Positions 63,336-64,000 of a DNA stretch of 64,000 nt are shown here, piece by piece. The DNA comes from Geitlerinema sp. PCC 7407 (lineage in GTDB: Bacteria > Cyanobacteriota > Cyanobacteriia > PCC-7407). The position numbers and the translations under genes were made by a program. The DNA lies in assembly GCF_000317045.1 (NCBI RefSeq), contig NC_019703.1:3914934-3978933 (forward strand). The letters are read 5' to 3'. The notes beneath the pieces are model-generated. The model was not told the origin of the DNA. It ran no database searches and saw nothing but the letters and a program-made list of their open reading frames with translations. Each line of letters starts with the position of its first letter. The stretch's first letter is position 1.

Positions 63336-63971
63336 CTAGGGTTTGGAGAGGCGATCGCTGACCACCAGGAGCGCAATGCCCCCAGCAATCACCACGGCGA
63401 CGGCTCCCGCCGCCGTCCAGGCGATCGGGAACTGCCGCAGCTTGCGATCGCCCGGTTCCGCGATCGCCGCGTTTGCCCCTTCAGCAGTCTGATTTGCCAC
63501 TGCCTCCGGAGGCTCCGACGTCGCTTGGCCCACGGCCACGGTCACCGGATAGGTAAACTGAAACGCCTGAAAGTCGCCCTCTGTCTTCGGTTGGCCCCGC
63601 AGCTCTAGGGTGTAGCTGCCCGGCCGCGGGAAAACAACCTCTGCTCCGGGCAGATTTTCGTAACGCTCGGCGGCGATCGCCTCCAGCGGCGGCTCTAGCA
63701 AAGGCTCAGCCTCAAGGGCGCGCGGCTCCGGATAGACCGCCAGCTCGCAATCACAGGCCTCTAGAGGAATCGACTCGCCGCCCCGCCGGGTCAGCAGAAA
63801 CCACACCTGGGCAGGCTGGCCCGCGGTGGGATTGTGATCGGGCTCTAGGTGAAAGGTTGCGGCCACGTCGTTGGCGGTGCGCACGGTGTGCGCCAGCCCG
63901 GGGAGCGCGGCGATCGCCCCTAGGCCCAGGGCCAGACTATTTGGAAGCAGAAACCGAAGGAGGCGCGCCAT
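63336..63971 (-). CDS. Secreted protein with C-terminal membrane anchor, unknown function
   Basis: A 211-residue protein with a signal peptide (LLRFLLPNSLALGLGAIAALPGLAHT). An immunoglobulin-like beta domain follows (AATFHLEPDHNPTAGQPAQVWFLLTRRGG...CDCELAVYPEP...GSYTLELRGQPKTEGDFQAFQFTYPVTVAV), then a short Ala-rich linker and a C-terminal helix (AAGAVAVVIAGGIALLVVSDRL). The pattern resembles YtkA/FixH-like or copper-resistance periplasmic domains and is conserved in cyanobacteria. The CDC pair could form a disulfide or bind metal. It should face the periplasm, anchored at its C-terminus. It is upstream of and co-directional with the M23 gene. Confidence 0.78.
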   Translation of the reverse strand: MARLLRFLLPNSLALGLGAIAALPGLAHTVRTANDVAATFHLEPDHNPTAGQPAQVWFLLTRRGGESIPLEACDCELAVYPEPRALEAEPLLEPPLEAIAAERYENLPGAEVVFPRPGSYTLELRGQPKTEGDFQAFQFTYPVTVAVGQATSEPPEAVANQTAEGANAAIAEPGDRKLRQFPIAWTAAGAVAVVIAGGIALLVVSDRLSKP

Positions 63972-64000
63972 AAAACTTTTCCAAGGACAGCAGGGACCAA

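Noticed and set aside
1-64000. The many GCGATCGC octamers as a possible CRISPR or mobile repeat
   Set aside because: They are scattered HIP1 sites, without regular spacing or spacers, normal for cyanobacterial genomes.

Overview
The window is chromosomal DNA of an oxygenic cyanobacterium. The evidence is psaA-psaB for photosystem I, a complete kaiA-kaiB-kaiC circadian clock locus, several short proteins of types known only from cyanobacteria, and the HIP1 octamer GCGATCGC in most genes and spacers. The DNA is GC-rich. A freshwater filamentous lineage of the Geitlerinema/Leptolyngbya kind would fit, but the species cannot be fixed from the sequence. I see no insertion sequence, prophage, CRISPR array or rRNA gene. 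This is a core-genome region with single genes and short operons on both strands.

Layout. 1-9.8 kb: a truncated serine/threonine kinase-AAA signalling giant, a DUF697 GTPase, a DUF1622 membrane protein, an acetyltransferase, a diguanylate cyclase, a second membrane GTPase and a HEAT-repeat protein. 10-16.3 kb: a Tat-type flavin amine oxidase converging on psaB-psaA, which is read leftward from a long leader. 17-26.5 kb: a long Pro/Ala/Glu-rich lipoprotein with regularly spaced aromatic/basic motifs, a PHP phosphoesterase, a NarL-type response regulator (Rre1/Ycf29-like), a family 2 glycosyltransferase, a SLOG protein, a secreted GerMN-like protein, UDP-GlcNAc 2-epimerase and a small membrane protein. 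26.5-34.6 kb: an AT-rich 1.2 kb spacer, a PilT ATPase with a Pro-rich head, a protein carrying a C-terminal KaiB-like domain, an MFS transporter, tRNA-Arg(ACG), moaC and several short proteins. 34.7-48.7 kb: murJ, sfsA, small membrane proteins, a DUF1499 protein, an Hpt protein, acetolactate synthase with a C-terminal zinc ribbon, a second MFS transporter, a second diguanylate cyclase, a His-tailed ferrochelatase-like protein and an FMN reductase. 49.2-64 kb: ftsH, an overlapping GT9/HAD-phosphatase pair, ispD, argD, a CBS-containing histidine kinase with three degenerate receiver domains, kaiABC, tRNA-Arg(CCG), an M23 peptidase and a secreted, membrane-anchored protein.

How the genes connect. 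kaiABC is transcribed divergently from the CBS histidine kinase. About 30 kb away a KaiB-like domain is fused to a domain I do not recognise, next to pilT. These two genes are the best candidates here for unexplored clock input or output parts. Two diguanylate cyclases, PilT, the kinase fragment, the Hpt protein and the response regulator make the window rich in signalling. wecB, GT2, GT9, the HAD phosphatase, MurJ and the M23 peptidase serve the cell envelope. IlvB, ArgD, IspD, MoaC and the chelatase-like protein serve biosynthesis. Most start codons were chosen from homologous N-termini and Shine-Dalgarno spacing. Several are GTG or TTG and could be off by a few codons.
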